Source of the DNA: Thermoplasmatota archaeon
GTDB taxonomy: Archaea; Thermoplasmatota; E2; DHVEG-1
Length of the DNA stretch: 14,829 bases
Direction of reading: 5' to 3'
Assembly (NCBI GenBank): GCA_030612095.1
Contig: JAUWOO010000028.1
Coordinates: forward strand, 1 to 14,829
In this document: positions 1 to 6,500 of the stretch, one piece after another
Layout: every line of letters begins with the position of its first letter
Position numbering within the stretch: position 1 is the first letter of the stretch
Notes under the pieces: generated by a model
What the model was told of the DNA's origin: nothing
Database searches by the model: none
The model's input: only the letters and a program-made list of their open reading frames with translations
Translations under genes and position numbers: made by a program

Positions 1-1
1 T

Positions 2-43
2 AAAGAACTCTCGGAGAAACTGGATATTAATATTATATTGTAG
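2..43 (+). CDS. C-terminal tail of an incoming gene (partial, unidentified)
   Basis: Reading from base 2, thirteen open codons (KELSEKLDINIIL) end at a TAG at 41-43. The residue mix looks protein-like and the frame runs off the left edge, so this may be the end of a plus-strand gene convergent with alba. The stretch is too short to assign a family, and a chance open frame of this length is quite possible. Confidence 0.3.
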   Translation, partial: KELSEKLDINIIL

Positions 44-61
44 GTTTACGATTCTACCTAC
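40..61. terminator. Small hairpin at the alba 3' end
   Basis: GTAGGT (40-45) and ACCTAC (56-61) form a perfect 6-bp inverted repeat with a 10-base loop. It overlaps the terminal alba stop and the TAG of the incoming left-edge frame. It may serve as a shared convergent terminator or 3'-end stabiliser. No long T-tract follows, so the role is inferred. Confidence 0.3.
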
Positions 62-357
62 TTACTTTTCTTTTTGGTTGTGAGAGATATTTCGATTGAG
101 GATACATTGGATGTTCTACCTTCCTCGTTGGTCATGCTTTCTGTACTGATTTTTATCTACTTTACTTTTGCATCTGTAACAAATCGATTTCGCACGATTT
201 CTGCGGTATCAACTGCTCTGCTTATTGCCCTGCCTCTAGCTTTTATTACAACCTCATCTGAACTACTAGTATTAAACTGTGTTACAACTGCAAGTACATA
301 GTTCATCGCTGGTTTTTTTCCAACAAATATTGTGTTATCATCTGCTTTTTCTACCAT
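58..357 (-). CDS. albA: Alba chromatin/RNA-binding protein, interrupted by an in-frame TAG
   Basis: Alba is a small dimeric archaeal protein that coats DNA and RNA. The first 66 residues are a textbook Alba N-terminus: GKKPAMNYVLAVVTQFN near residues 13-29, with the lysine pair (14-15) matching the acetylatable, nucleic-acid-contacting lysines of the family, then KARGRAISRAVD and EIVRNRF. A TAG at 157-159 follows (codon 67). The same frame then continues for 32 codons with the conserved Alba ending (IKISTESMTNEEGRTSNVSS and on to a basic tail) before a second TAG at 58-60. Reading through gives 99 residues, close to the normal length; stopping at the first TAG would remove the C-terminal beta hairpin that grips DNA. 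An AAGGAG-like site lies about 11 bases before the ATG. Family identity is certain. Whether the TAG is a sequence error, an inactivating mutation or a read-through codon cannot be told from here. Confidence 0.9.
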
Positions 358-432
358 GTGATTTCATTCTCCTTTTTGAACGCTTTTTTGACTGCGTCAA
401 TTTTTTTGTTTAGCTAATGAGACCGCGTCTTA

Positions 433-446
433 TCATATAAATATTT
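433..446 (-). promoter_or_regulatory. TATA box for alba
   Basis: On the minus strand this reads as an AT-rich TATTTATATG-like archaeal box A, about 80 bases before the alba ATG. That predicts a transcript start near 408-410 and a leader of roughly 50 bases. It is the clearest TATA-like element in the 235-base gap between alba and the next gene. I see no other structured feature in that gap. Confidence 0.45.
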
Positions 447-592
447 TCATGTGAATTGAACATTTTTGGCGATCAGTTTGTAGTAAATGTTGTCTTATTA
501 CTTTATTAGCCAACGAAAATAATTTTACAAATATGGAGAGAGAAATGTTTTAAAACAGACAACTGTTGCCATAAACAGGTGAATTAGTCAAA

Positions 593-832
593 ATGAAACA
601 CGATACAAAAAAGCAACAGAAATCTTGGTTAAGAAACTTATTTCGTCCTACGCCATCTTCGGTTGAAGATGATACTAAGATTAGTATTCCATCGCTTAAA
701 AAACTGGCGATTACAAAAGAACAAAAGGATATTTTAAAGCTGATCGAACATGAGACAATACCATCTGTTAGAGCGGCATGGATAGATTATTTCCTTCAAC
801 ATACGAAACATTCTAAATGTAAAGGAGACTAA
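593..832 (+). CDS. Small basic protein of unknown function (79 residues)
   Basis: I do not recognise this protein. It is hydrophilic, with no membrane segment or signal peptide. A strongly basic N-terminus (KHDTKKQQKSWLRNLFRP, residues 2-19) is followed by a Ser/Asp-rich linker and a probable helical segment (LAITKEQKDILKLIEHETIP, about residues 37-56) that ends in aromatic and basic residues. The start is supported by AGGTGA ten bases upstream of the ATG, and the gene ends in TAA. It stands alone between the divergent alba gene and the convergent psmA gene, with its own leader. The amphipathic helix and basic end could suit a nucleic-acid or protein-binding adaptor, but that is only a guess. 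Confidence 0.6.
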   Translation: MKHDTKKQQKSWLRNLFRPTPSSVEDDTKISIPSLKKLAITKEQKDILKLIEHETIPSVRAAWIDYFLQHTKHSKCKGD

Positions 833-833
833 C

Positions 834-873
834 TAAAAAACAAAAGGCAGGGTTCACAAGAAACTGTTTTTTT
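834..873. terminator. Convergent T-rich terminator region
   Basis: Between the 79-residue gene and psmA, a run of seven T on the plus strand (867-873) and a run of A at 835-841 (T on the minus strand) give oligo-U ends to both converging transcripts. This is the usual form of archaeal intrinsic termination. The plus-strand T-run overlaps the psmA stop codon. Confidence 0.4.
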
Positions 874-1588
874 ATGCGAAGGATTTTTTTACATATTTTT
901 TTGATTCATCATTTGATAATTTATGGAATTTATCTTTAGCAGTTATTACTGCTATTTCAATAGCATCAGGGTTAAGTTTCCCTTTGGAACCTCTTTGAAT
1001 TGCTTTAATACCCATATTTATAGCTTCTTCCATTGTCATGTTTTCCCTATAGTTTTCTTCGAAATATTTCATGGCTTTATTACGTCCAGTTCCCTCGCTA
1101 CCTGCTTTATACTCCATAAAAGCGCCAGATGGATCAGTAGAAAATAACCAAGATCTTGTTTCGTCAACACCAGCAATAAGAAGAGTAGTACCAAATGGCC
1201 TTACTCCACCATACTGAGTATAGCCATGTTTGAAATCACAGAGCTGTTTAACAAGTGTCTTCACCTGTATTTTCTCATCATAGGTTATCCTATTTATCTG
1301 AGCATCTACACGGGCTCTATCTACCAGTGCTCTTGCGTCGGCGACAAGACCCGAAGCAGTACAACCAATGTGATCATCTATCTGAAAAATCTTCTCAATA
1401 GAATCAGGTTCTATCAAATGAGAGCCGATGTGTCTATCTGCAATTAATACCACACCTTCTCCAAATATTAATCCAACTGTGGTAGTTCCCCTCTTGACAG
1501 CTTCTCTTGCATATTCAACCTGAAACAATCTTCCGTCAGGGGAAAATATTGTAATGGCTCTGTCATACGCCATATCAGATGGTTGCAT
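872..1588 (-). CDS. psmA: Proteasome subunit alpha
   Basis: This is the alpha subunit of the archaeal 20S proteasome. Seven copies form each outer ring, gate substrate entry and dock the ATPase regulators. The N-terminal signature is complete (YDRAITIFSPDGRLFQVEYA, residues 8-27), followed by the Ntn-hydrolase core: RGTTTVGL, LIADRHIG, the GCTASGLVADARALVDRAR helix, and YTQYGGVRPFGTTLLIAG. The length of 238 residues is normal. An alternative ATG at residue 6 (1573) gives the MAYDRAIT form common in annotations. GGAGAGG lies upstream of the ATG used here. It is transcribed divergently from the hydrolase gene with a TATA-like box at 1651-1660. No beta subunit or ATPase lies nearby. Confidence 0.97.
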   Translation of the reverse strand: MQPSDMAYDRAITIFSPDGRLFQVEYAREAVKRGTTTVGLIFGEGVVLIADRHIGSHLIEPDSIEKIFQIDDHIGCTASGLVADARALVDRARVDAQINRITYDEKIQVKTLVKQLCDFKHGYTQYGGVRPFGTTLLIAGVDETRSWLFSTDPSGAFMEYKAGSEGTGRNKAMKYFEENYRENMTMEEAINMGIKAIQRGSKGKLNPDAIEIAVITAKDKFHKLSNDESKKYVKKSFA

Positions 1589-1650
1589 TATCTAGTCCTC
1601 TCCTATCTCAAATCCTCAACAAGATTTAACTGTCCTGAATACAACTGTGT

Positions 1651-1660
1651 ATTATATATC
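1651..1660 (-). promoter_or_regulatory. TATA box for psmA
   Basis: GATATATAAT on the minus strand lies about 65 bases before the psmA ATG, predicting a start near 1626 and a leader of about 40 bases. It is a good match in composition and position to archaeal box A elements. Confidence 0.45.
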
Positions 1661-1702
1661 TTCCCGATACTGAAAATGGTGTTATCTAAACTTTTGTCAT
1701 AA

Positions 1703-1713
1703 TTTATTTATAG
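1703..1713 (+). promoter_or_regulatory. TATA box for the metallo-hydrolase gene
   Basis: TTTATTTATAG lies 40-50 bases before the TTG start at 1753, predicting a transcript start near 1735. A ribosome-binding GAGAGG at 1740-1745 would then be in the short leader and supports the TTG as start codon. Confidence 0.45.
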
Positions 1714-1752
1714 CAACTATGTAATTACCTGAGCCTTGGGAGAGGTTAATAT

Positions 1753-2394
1753 TTGCTGAGGATACGTTGGCATGGTCATTCATGCTTTGAGATAACAAAT
1801 AAAATTACGGTAGTGACTGACCCACATGACGGGAAATCAATTGGTATTAATGCTCCAGATGTACTAGGTGATATCATTCTGGTTTCACATGATCATTATG
1901 ACCATAATAGTGTAGAATCTGTGGAAAAAGAAAATTCAATGGTTATAACGGATGAAACAGAAAAAACAGTTTTGGATGTCCAGATAAAAGGGATTAAATC
2001 ATTTCACGATGGATGTCGTGGAGAAAAACGAGGAAAAAACATAATTTATAAATTTACCATGGATAACATGACTTTTTGTCATCTGGGCGATCTAGGTCAT
2101 GAACTTGATGGGGATGCTGTTCAGCAGATTGGTGATGTTGATGTGTTATTTATCCCAATTGGCGGTAATTTTACCATTGATGCAGAAAAAGCGTGGAATG
2201 TTATTAATGGTATTAAACCCAAGATAGTTATTCCAATGCATTATAAATTCGGGGGGCTGTCATTACCAATAGCAGAAATAGACCCCTTTTTAGCGAAAAA
2301 TAACCTTGATGTTTTACATGTTGGTAATGAGATTGATATCGAGAGAAAGGATCTGCCTGAGGATCTTGAGATTTGGGTATTTACTTCACAATAG
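1753..2394 (+). CDS. MBL-fold metal-dependent hydrolase (UPF0173-like)
   Basis: A cytosolic metallo-beta-lactamase-fold protein of the UPF0173 / UlaG-like group; the substrate is unknown. The zinc-binding set is visible: the HxHxDH motif as SHDHYDHN (H46, H48, D50, H51), a further His at 110 in FCHLGDLGH with D113, and H163 in IPMHYKFGG. The opening IRWHGHSCFEI is typical of the group. The 213 residues match the family's usual length. The start is TTG, preceded by GAGAGG seven bases upstream; no ATG fits the conserved N-terminus. It ends in TAG. It is divergent from psmA, and the remains of a zinc-ribbon gene follow closely, suggesting a former two-gene unit. The family is clear but its reaction cannot be predicted. 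Confidence 0.9.
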   Translation: MLRIRWHGHSCFEITNKITVVTDPHDGKSIGINAPDVLGDIILVSHDHYDHNSVESVEKENSMVITDETEKTVLDVQIKGIKSFHDGCRGEKRGKNIIYKFTMDNMTFCHLGDLGHELDGDAVQQIGDVDVLFIPIGGNFTIDAEKAWNVINGIKPKIVIPMHYKFGGLSLPIAEIDPFLAKNNLDVLHVGNEIDIERKDLPEDLEIWVFTSQ

Positions 2395-2401
2395 GTTGTG
2401 A

Positions 2402-2640
2402 TATGTTATTGGTCAGTTAAATAAGACAATTGCTGAATGTCAAAAGTGCGGAGCGGTATCTAAGATAGAGACTCATAAGATTCGTGATGTGTTTGACGCT
2501 GTGTGTGTCCAAAATGTGGTTCGAAGCATCTTATATCTTAGAGATGTACATCTTAATGATACTGTAGATAAAATAAGGGATGAAGGAGAGATTCATCAAA
2601 GTCATAAAAATAATATTGGATTGCAATTAATCTTGGTTTA
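2402..2640 (+). pseudogene. Frameshifted zinc-ribbon protein remnant
   Basis: No intact frame is present, but two pieces of one small protein are. The first encodes KTIAECQKCGAVSKIETH and continues to FDAV. A (GT)4 run at about 2498-2505 then breaks the frame; removing one GT restores DAVCPKCGSKHLI, the second CxxC of a zinc ribbon. One extra T about 20 bases later shifts the frame again, after which the original frame continues LRDVHLNDTVDKIRDEGE and on to a TAG at 2638-2640. The two shifts together add three bases, so the overall frame is kept. No ATG, GTG or TTG start is visible in frame. It begins just after the hydrolase stop. It may be a decayed gene or carry sequencing errors. The rest of this 309-base gap holds only a T-rich stretch at 2655-2661 that could end the plus-strand transcript. 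Confidence 0.5.
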
Positions 2641-2703
2641 GAAATGTTATGATTGTTTTTTCTTTAAAATCACAGCGTGAAATGCGACCACATTTTTTAT
2701 GCA

Positions 2704-3417
2704 TTATTTACTTTTCAACAGATAAAACGGCCCAAGTATAGTGTATACTACAAACGTCGTAATGAGGAGCAGAGGGGCAATTCCATAATAATTTCCCCCT
2801 AAAATTAAGTAGAGGGGCATTCCGTAATAATCGTTTCCAAAAATCAAAGTTAAAATAATTAGTATGGCTGCTACGGCATCAATTTTAAGCCCGGGTTTTG
2901 GAAAATGTATATTTGAGATCATTGCAAGTGAGATGATAATGACGACTGGCAAGATATATAGGAATTCAATCTCAAAAAATGCCAGTGTAATTATTATTAT
3001 GGCACTCATCGAAGCAGGGAGGCCAACAAAGAATTTTTTATCTTTCATTATGTGAAAAGAGGCCAGCCGTATGACACTTAATGACAAAAACACGATGAGG
3101 GTAATGAGGAGATAACTGTGGTAGTAAATACACCACGAAACTGCATCATGATATATGGTGTAAACAAAAACCGAAGGAGCAATACCAAGTGAAATTATGT
3201 CGGCCATTGCCTCCATGTAGTCCCCAAGTTCGCTATGTCCAGTTTTTCTGGCTATCATTCCATCTAAACCATCTGCCAATAATGCTATAAGAATAAATGA
3301 AAAAGAAAACCACATCTCACCTAAAGACGCCATAATTATAGCTAGAAAACCAAAACCTGCATTAGTTAAACTGACGACGTCAGCAAGTGATAACAGTTTA
3401 ATCATTGATTTCTGCAA
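2704..3417 (-). CDS. pssA: Archaetidylserine synthase (CDP-alcohol phosphatidyltransferase)
   Basis: An integral membrane enzyme that should join CDP-archaeol to L-serine, giving archaetidylserine. The CDP-alcohol phosphotransferase motif lies at residues 49-73: D49, G50, D52, G53, A56, R57, G65, E69, D73. The third acidic position is Glu rather than the usual Asp. About six to eight hydrophobic segments follow, as in the PssA family, and 237 residues is normal. The start shown is TTG, with GGAGTGG nine bases before it; an ATG four codons later (3405) is the alternative. The gene overlaps the end of the decarboxylase gene that acts on its product. Serine is the favoured substrate because of that neighbour; inositol or glycerol-phosphate would be the alternatives for the motif alone. 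Confidence 0.88.
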   Translation of the reverse strand: MQKSMIKLLSLADVVSLTNAGFGFLAIIMASLGEMWFSFSFILIALLADGLDGMIARKTGHSELGDYMEAMADIISLGIAPSVFVYTIYHDAVSWCIYYHSYLLITLIVFLSLSVIRLASFHIMKDKKFFVGLPASMSAIIIITLAFFEIEFLYILPVVIIISLAMISNIHFPKPGLKIDAVAAILIILTLIFGNDYYGMPLYLILGGNYYGIAPLLLITTFVVYTILGPFYLLKSK

Positions 3418-4045
3418 TTGTATCCACTCCTGCCTTGATCATGTCTCCTATTTTGATATGCACGGTCTTTATTTTCTTAGAAGGTATATAGATATCTACG
3501 CGGGAACCAAGTCGTATTATCCCAATTTTTTCTCCCTTTTTTAGCTTATCTCCCTTCTTGACATATGGTACGATACGGCGTGCCAGAGTTCCTGCAATTT
3601 GTATAACCTTTACTATTCCAATCTCTGTATTGATTGTTACTATTACTCGTTCATTTCTTTCTGATTCTTTTTTGAATGCCGGAAGATGAGCGCCAGGTAG
3701 ATGAACAATATTTTTTATGGTTCCATCCAGTGGCATACGGTTGACATGGACATTATATATGTTCATGAATGTAGATATATTCATACATTCTCCAATATCC
3801 TCGTCTTCAATACTACTGATTTCTCTTATTTTACCATCTGCAGGGGCAACGATTCCTTTTCCAATATTCCTTTCAGGATCTCTGAAGAAAAGAAGGAAAA
3901 AACCTGTTAATAAAAGTAAGAAAAATGAGATAAACAAAAAAGCACTACGGATATTTGCTGTTAGAATAACGGATAAAATCAAAAAAAAGCAACCCAGAAT
4001 AAAGGTAGTTAAAATCCATGATATAGAACCCCGTGCGATCTTCAT
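3398..4045 (-). CDS. asd: Archaetidylserine decarboxylase (pyruvoyl enzyme)
   Basis: This enzyme converts archaetidylserine to archaetidylethanolamine. It belongs to the small phosphatidylserine-decarboxylase type, which cleaves itself to make a pyruvoyl cofactor. The cleavage site is the LGS in IIRLGSRVDIYIP (Gly-Ser at residues 180-181 from this start), close to the C-terminus as expected. Other family marks are FRDPERNI, APADGKI and the active-site His in MNIYNVHVNRMP. Two N-terminal membrane helices anchor it. I chose the ATG at 4045, one base after the archaeosortase stop and behind GGAG; a longer form from an ATG at 4096 (232 residues) overlaps the upstream gene and has a weaker ribosome site. 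The 3' end overlaps pssA, so translation is probably coupled. Confidence 0.9.
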   Translation of the reverse strand: MKIARGSISWILTTFILGCFFLILSVILTANIRSAFLFISFFLLLLTGFFLLFFRDPERNIGKGIVAPADGKIREISSIEDEDIGECMNISTFMNIYNVHVNRMPLDGTIKNIVHLPGAHLPAFKKESERNERVIVTINTEIGIVKVIQIAGTLARRIVPYVKKGDKLKKGEKIGIIRLGSRVDIYIPSKKIKTVHIKIGDMIKAGVDTIAEIND

Positions 4046-4046
4046 G

Positions 4047-4979
4047 TTACTTTTTTCTCCAAACAGTTTTTTTAATAAAGTTTTCCAAAGGTCCATTTCT
4101 CTTAGGAATATCCGTTAAATCTATTATCTCGTCAAAAACCTCTGGTACAATCTTGATAACAATGAATAACAGTATTACTAATGCAAGTAGGCTTCCACCT
4201 TTTCCTATTACATTGTGTGCCATAAAAAAAAGGTCCGGATCATCTTTTACTAGATGGACAATAAGAGCATTTCTTATGAGATTTAGAAAATATATTGGAA
4301 CTACTGTAATGAGTAGGCCATACATCTTCCTCTTTAAGGTAACCTTTGGTAAGGGGAGTATCATACCAACGAAAATAACCATGGATTGCACAGCAGTACA
4401 GGCAAATATTATACTTACAACATACGAGCCTTCATAATAGATGCCTACTCCTTGTACACTTACATTACCTATGAATATGTTTAGAAGCCAGCCACTTTGA
4501 ACTGCAACTGTTTCAATAAGCCACGGTGCTGAGGGGGTAAGTTCTATAATAAAATAAATAAATCCGGCAATAGCCGATGCACCAGCTATCCAATTCAAAC
4601 ATCCGATGCTTTCTTTCCGTTTCATTGATAGCCATTCGTGGTAAGCAAGATAAAAGAGGACATAAACTCCGGCAATACAGAGAAATGCGTTGACAAAATC
4701 CTCTCCCTCTCCAAAATACAGAGTGTTTGGTTGTGTTGACCAATAAAATGCAAAAACTCCCCATCCTGCTATTTTTAGTTTGTTTGTTATTCCTTCTTTT
4801 TTTAGAAGAGAGCCCAATCCAATAAGAATTAAACCAGCAAAGAGAGGTATGGGTAATAATGCTTTCATTTCTTCATTTATCGGGAATGGAAAAAACAATA
4901 GTCCTATTATTATGAATGCTGTTGGAATGATAATAAAAATTGAAGCAATAGCACCTTCTGAGTATTTTCCTCTCTCCAT
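4047..4979 (-). CDS. artA: Archaeosortase (ArtA-like exosortase-family transpeptidase)
   Basis: A polytopic membrane protein of about eight helices that cuts C-terminal sorting signals (such as PGF-CTERM) from surface proteins. Key residues are visible: Cys194 in FACTAVQSM, Arg236 in FLNLIRNALI, and His255 in FMAHNVIGKGG, matching the Cys / Arg / third-residue pattern of the exosortase fold. Its 310 residues match archaeosortase A. The basic C-terminal tail (IPKRNGP to KKTVWRKK) is cytoplasmic. The next two genes on this strand make archaetidylethanolamine, the same gene neighbourhood reported for haloarchaeal artA, where lipid anchoring of sorted proteins depends on these enzymes. No sorting substrate with a clear PGF-CTERM tail is in the window. 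The subtype (A versus another letter) rests on length and context rather than an alignment. Confidence 0.82.
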   Translation of the reverse strand: MERGKYSEGAIASIFIIIPTAFIIIGLLFFPFPINEEMKALLPIPLFAGLILIGLGSLLKKEGITNKLKIAGWGVFAFYWSTQPNTLYFGEGEDFVNAFLCIAGVYVLFYLAYHEWLSMKRKESIGCLNWIAGASAIAGFIYFIIELTPSAPWLIETVAVQSGWLLNIFIGNVSVQGVGIYYEGSYVVSIIFACTAVQSMVIFVGMILPLPKVTLKRKMYGLLITVVPIYFLNLIRNALIVHLVKDDPDLFFMAHNVIGKGGSLLALVILLFIVIKIVPEVFDEIIDLTDIPKRNGPLENFIKKTVWRKK

Positions 4980-5006
4980 ATTTTGACCTGCTTCTATTGA
5001 ATAATG

Positions 5007-5055
5007 AACTACTTTAAGATTGTTATGATACTGGACATAAAACGCTGAAGTAGTT
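5007..5055. promoter_or_regulatory. Inverted repeat between the pump operon and artA
   Basis: AACTACTT (5007-5014) and AAGTAGTT (5048-5055) are perfect 8-base inverted copies with a 33-base spacer, in the 85-base gap after the NuoH-like gene. The loop includes a TTTTATG-like TATA candidate on the minus strand, about 60 bases before artA. It may be a 3'-end hairpin of the pump operon or a regulator site for artA; the sequence does not decide which. Confidence 0.3.
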
Positions 5056-5064
5056 GAGATCTCC

Positions 5065-6120
5065 TTATACTATTCCTAGCATTTCAAATACTGGTTGCAA
5101 GCCAAAATTTGCCATTATTGTCTGATCCCACATTATACATATCAATCCAACAAGACTGAGCAGGGTTAGCGGTACCCAGTAGGTGTAGACAATCTGATCT
5201 ATTTTAAGACGCGCGACTGAAACTCGTATTAACGTGACAGAGAACAGGATCACAAGAAATACTTTCGCTAGATAGAATGCGATGTCGACAGCAAATGCAG
5301 GATAACTTTCTAAACCGAACAGTGGTGAAAGGTTGTATGGGAAGAACAGGGCAATTATTAGCGATGCCATAGCTACTGTTTTTACACCATCGGTTAAATA
5401 GAACATGGCAAGATTTCTCCCGGAGTATTCGGTGAGCAGCCCACCTGCTATTTCCGTTTCTGCCTCTGGCGAGTCAAATGGTATCTTGGAAAGTTCAGCA
5501 GGCGTGATGATTACAAGTACGAGGAGCAGTATTATAAAACCGATAAATCCCAGAGGACCTGCTATATTCCATACGGGTGTTGCTGCAATGGATGATAATG
5601 CAAATACATTGGTGACACCTTGTATACTTAACCTCCACGCAATGGTTATTATTATGATTGCTAGTGGGAATTCATAGGCAATCATTGTTGCCATTTCTCT
5701 CTGAGCACCAATCGTTGCATAAGGTGAGCCAGATGAGAAACCACCTATTACCATTGCTAGAGACGGAATGATTAGTAGATACAGAATTAAAATAAGATCG
5801 CCCTTTCCAGGGAACAGGGGTTGAAATCCACCTAGTGGTAAATAGAGTAGTATTGATATCGTTGCAACAAGTCCTACTAGTGGGACTAGGTTAAAAATCC
5901 AAGGAATGGCATTTTCAGGAACGATGTTTTCTTTTGTAAATAGTTTTACAACGTCTCTGAAAGGTTGTCGTATTGGTGGTCCTATTCGCCCCTGCATATG
6001 GGCAGATAGTTTCCGGTCAATACCTTTGTATACTAATCCAAAGAAGATGCCAAATAAGGCAAGTGCAATTGTACCAATTATTACCGTCAGTCCTGTCTGA
6101 GATATCTGTAGAAAATCCAT
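5065..6120 (-). CDS. NuoH/MbhM-like membrane subunit of a respiratory-type complex
   Basis: This is the membrane subunit that, in complex I and group 4 membrane-bound hydrogenases, links the redox arm to the ion-pumping arm. Conserved marks are RIGPPIRQPFRDVVKLFTKE near residues 45-64, SPYATIGAQREMATMIAYE (132-150), and the acidic loop PFDSPEAETEI (214-224, with E219, E221, E223) running into GGLLTEYSGRN. About eight helices and 351 residues are normal. It begins directly after the stop of the MbhI-like gene (TAAATG), so it belongs to the same operon and is its last gene. Its usual partners, the NuoB/D-like (hydrogenase small/large) subunits, are not encoded here. MbhM or MbxM are equally good names. 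Confidence 0.92.
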   Translation of the reverse strand: MDFLQISQTGLTVIIGTIALALFGIFFGLVYKGIDRKLSAHMQGRIGPPIRQPFRDVVKLFTKENIVPENAIPWIFNLVPLVGLVATISILLYLPLGGFQPLFPGKGDLILILYLLIIPSLAMVIGGFSSGSPYATIGAQREMATMIAYEFPLAIIIITIAWRLSIQGVTNVFALSSIAATPVWNIAGPLGFIGFIILLLVLVIITPAELSKIPFDSPEAETEIAGGLLTEYSGRNLAMFYLTDGVKTVAMASLIIALFFPYNLSPLFGLESYPAFAVDIAFYLAKVFLVILFSVTLIRVSVARLKIDQIVYTYWVPLTLLSLVGLICIMWDQTIMANFGLQPVFEMLGIV

Positions 6121-6498
6121 TTATATCGCCCCCATAAGGTTTTCGCCCGTAATCAAAACTATGAAAAGAATTGCCACTACTATGACAAACCATAAGGCAT
6201 AGTCGCTAACGTTTCCCGTATGCATTTTCTTTAACGCGTCAAAAACCCATTCCAACGATTCTGTGAAACCCCAGTAGAGGTTGCTGCCTTTTATGTGCAT
6301 TTGTTCCTTTTCATATTCTGGATTTCCAGATAAGAACGCTTGGGTTTGCCCAGTTTTTTCCTTGTATTCTTTTTTACCGAAACCTCTGAGTATGACTGCT
6401 ACGAGAAATGCAACTATTATTGCAACAATCCATATAATTGGGCTCCAAAAACCACTTCCTGTTTGGAATGTTTCTAATAATGGTTCTAGTGTAAACAT
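6121..6498 (-). CDS. MbhI-like linker subunit
   Basis: A small protein of 125 residues with two membrane helices: FWSPIIWIVAIIVAFLVAVI (about 17-36) and YALWFVIVVAILFIVLITG (about 100-118). Between them is a hydrophilic stretch of about 60 residues. Position and layout match MbhI of membrane-bound hydrogenases, which sits between the MrpD-like and redox subunits and bridges the two arms. Sequence recognition is weaker than for its neighbours, so the name rests mainly on location and topology. It starts two bases after the MrpD-like stop and ends flush with the NuoH-like start. Confidence 0.65.
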   Translation of the reverse strand: MFTLEPLLETFQTGSGFWSPIIWIVAIIVAFLVAVILRGFGKKEYKEKTGQTQAFLSGNPEYEKEQMHIKGSNLYWGFTESLEWVFDALKKMHTGNVSDYALWFVIVVAILFIVLITGENLMGAI

Positions 6499-6500
6499 AA

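Noticed and set aside
2515..2530. Possible tRNA T-loop (GGTTCGAAGC)
   Set aside because: No acceptor, D-arm or anticodon arm can be folded around it, and in one frame it encodes the CGSK of the zinc-ribbon CPKCGSKH.
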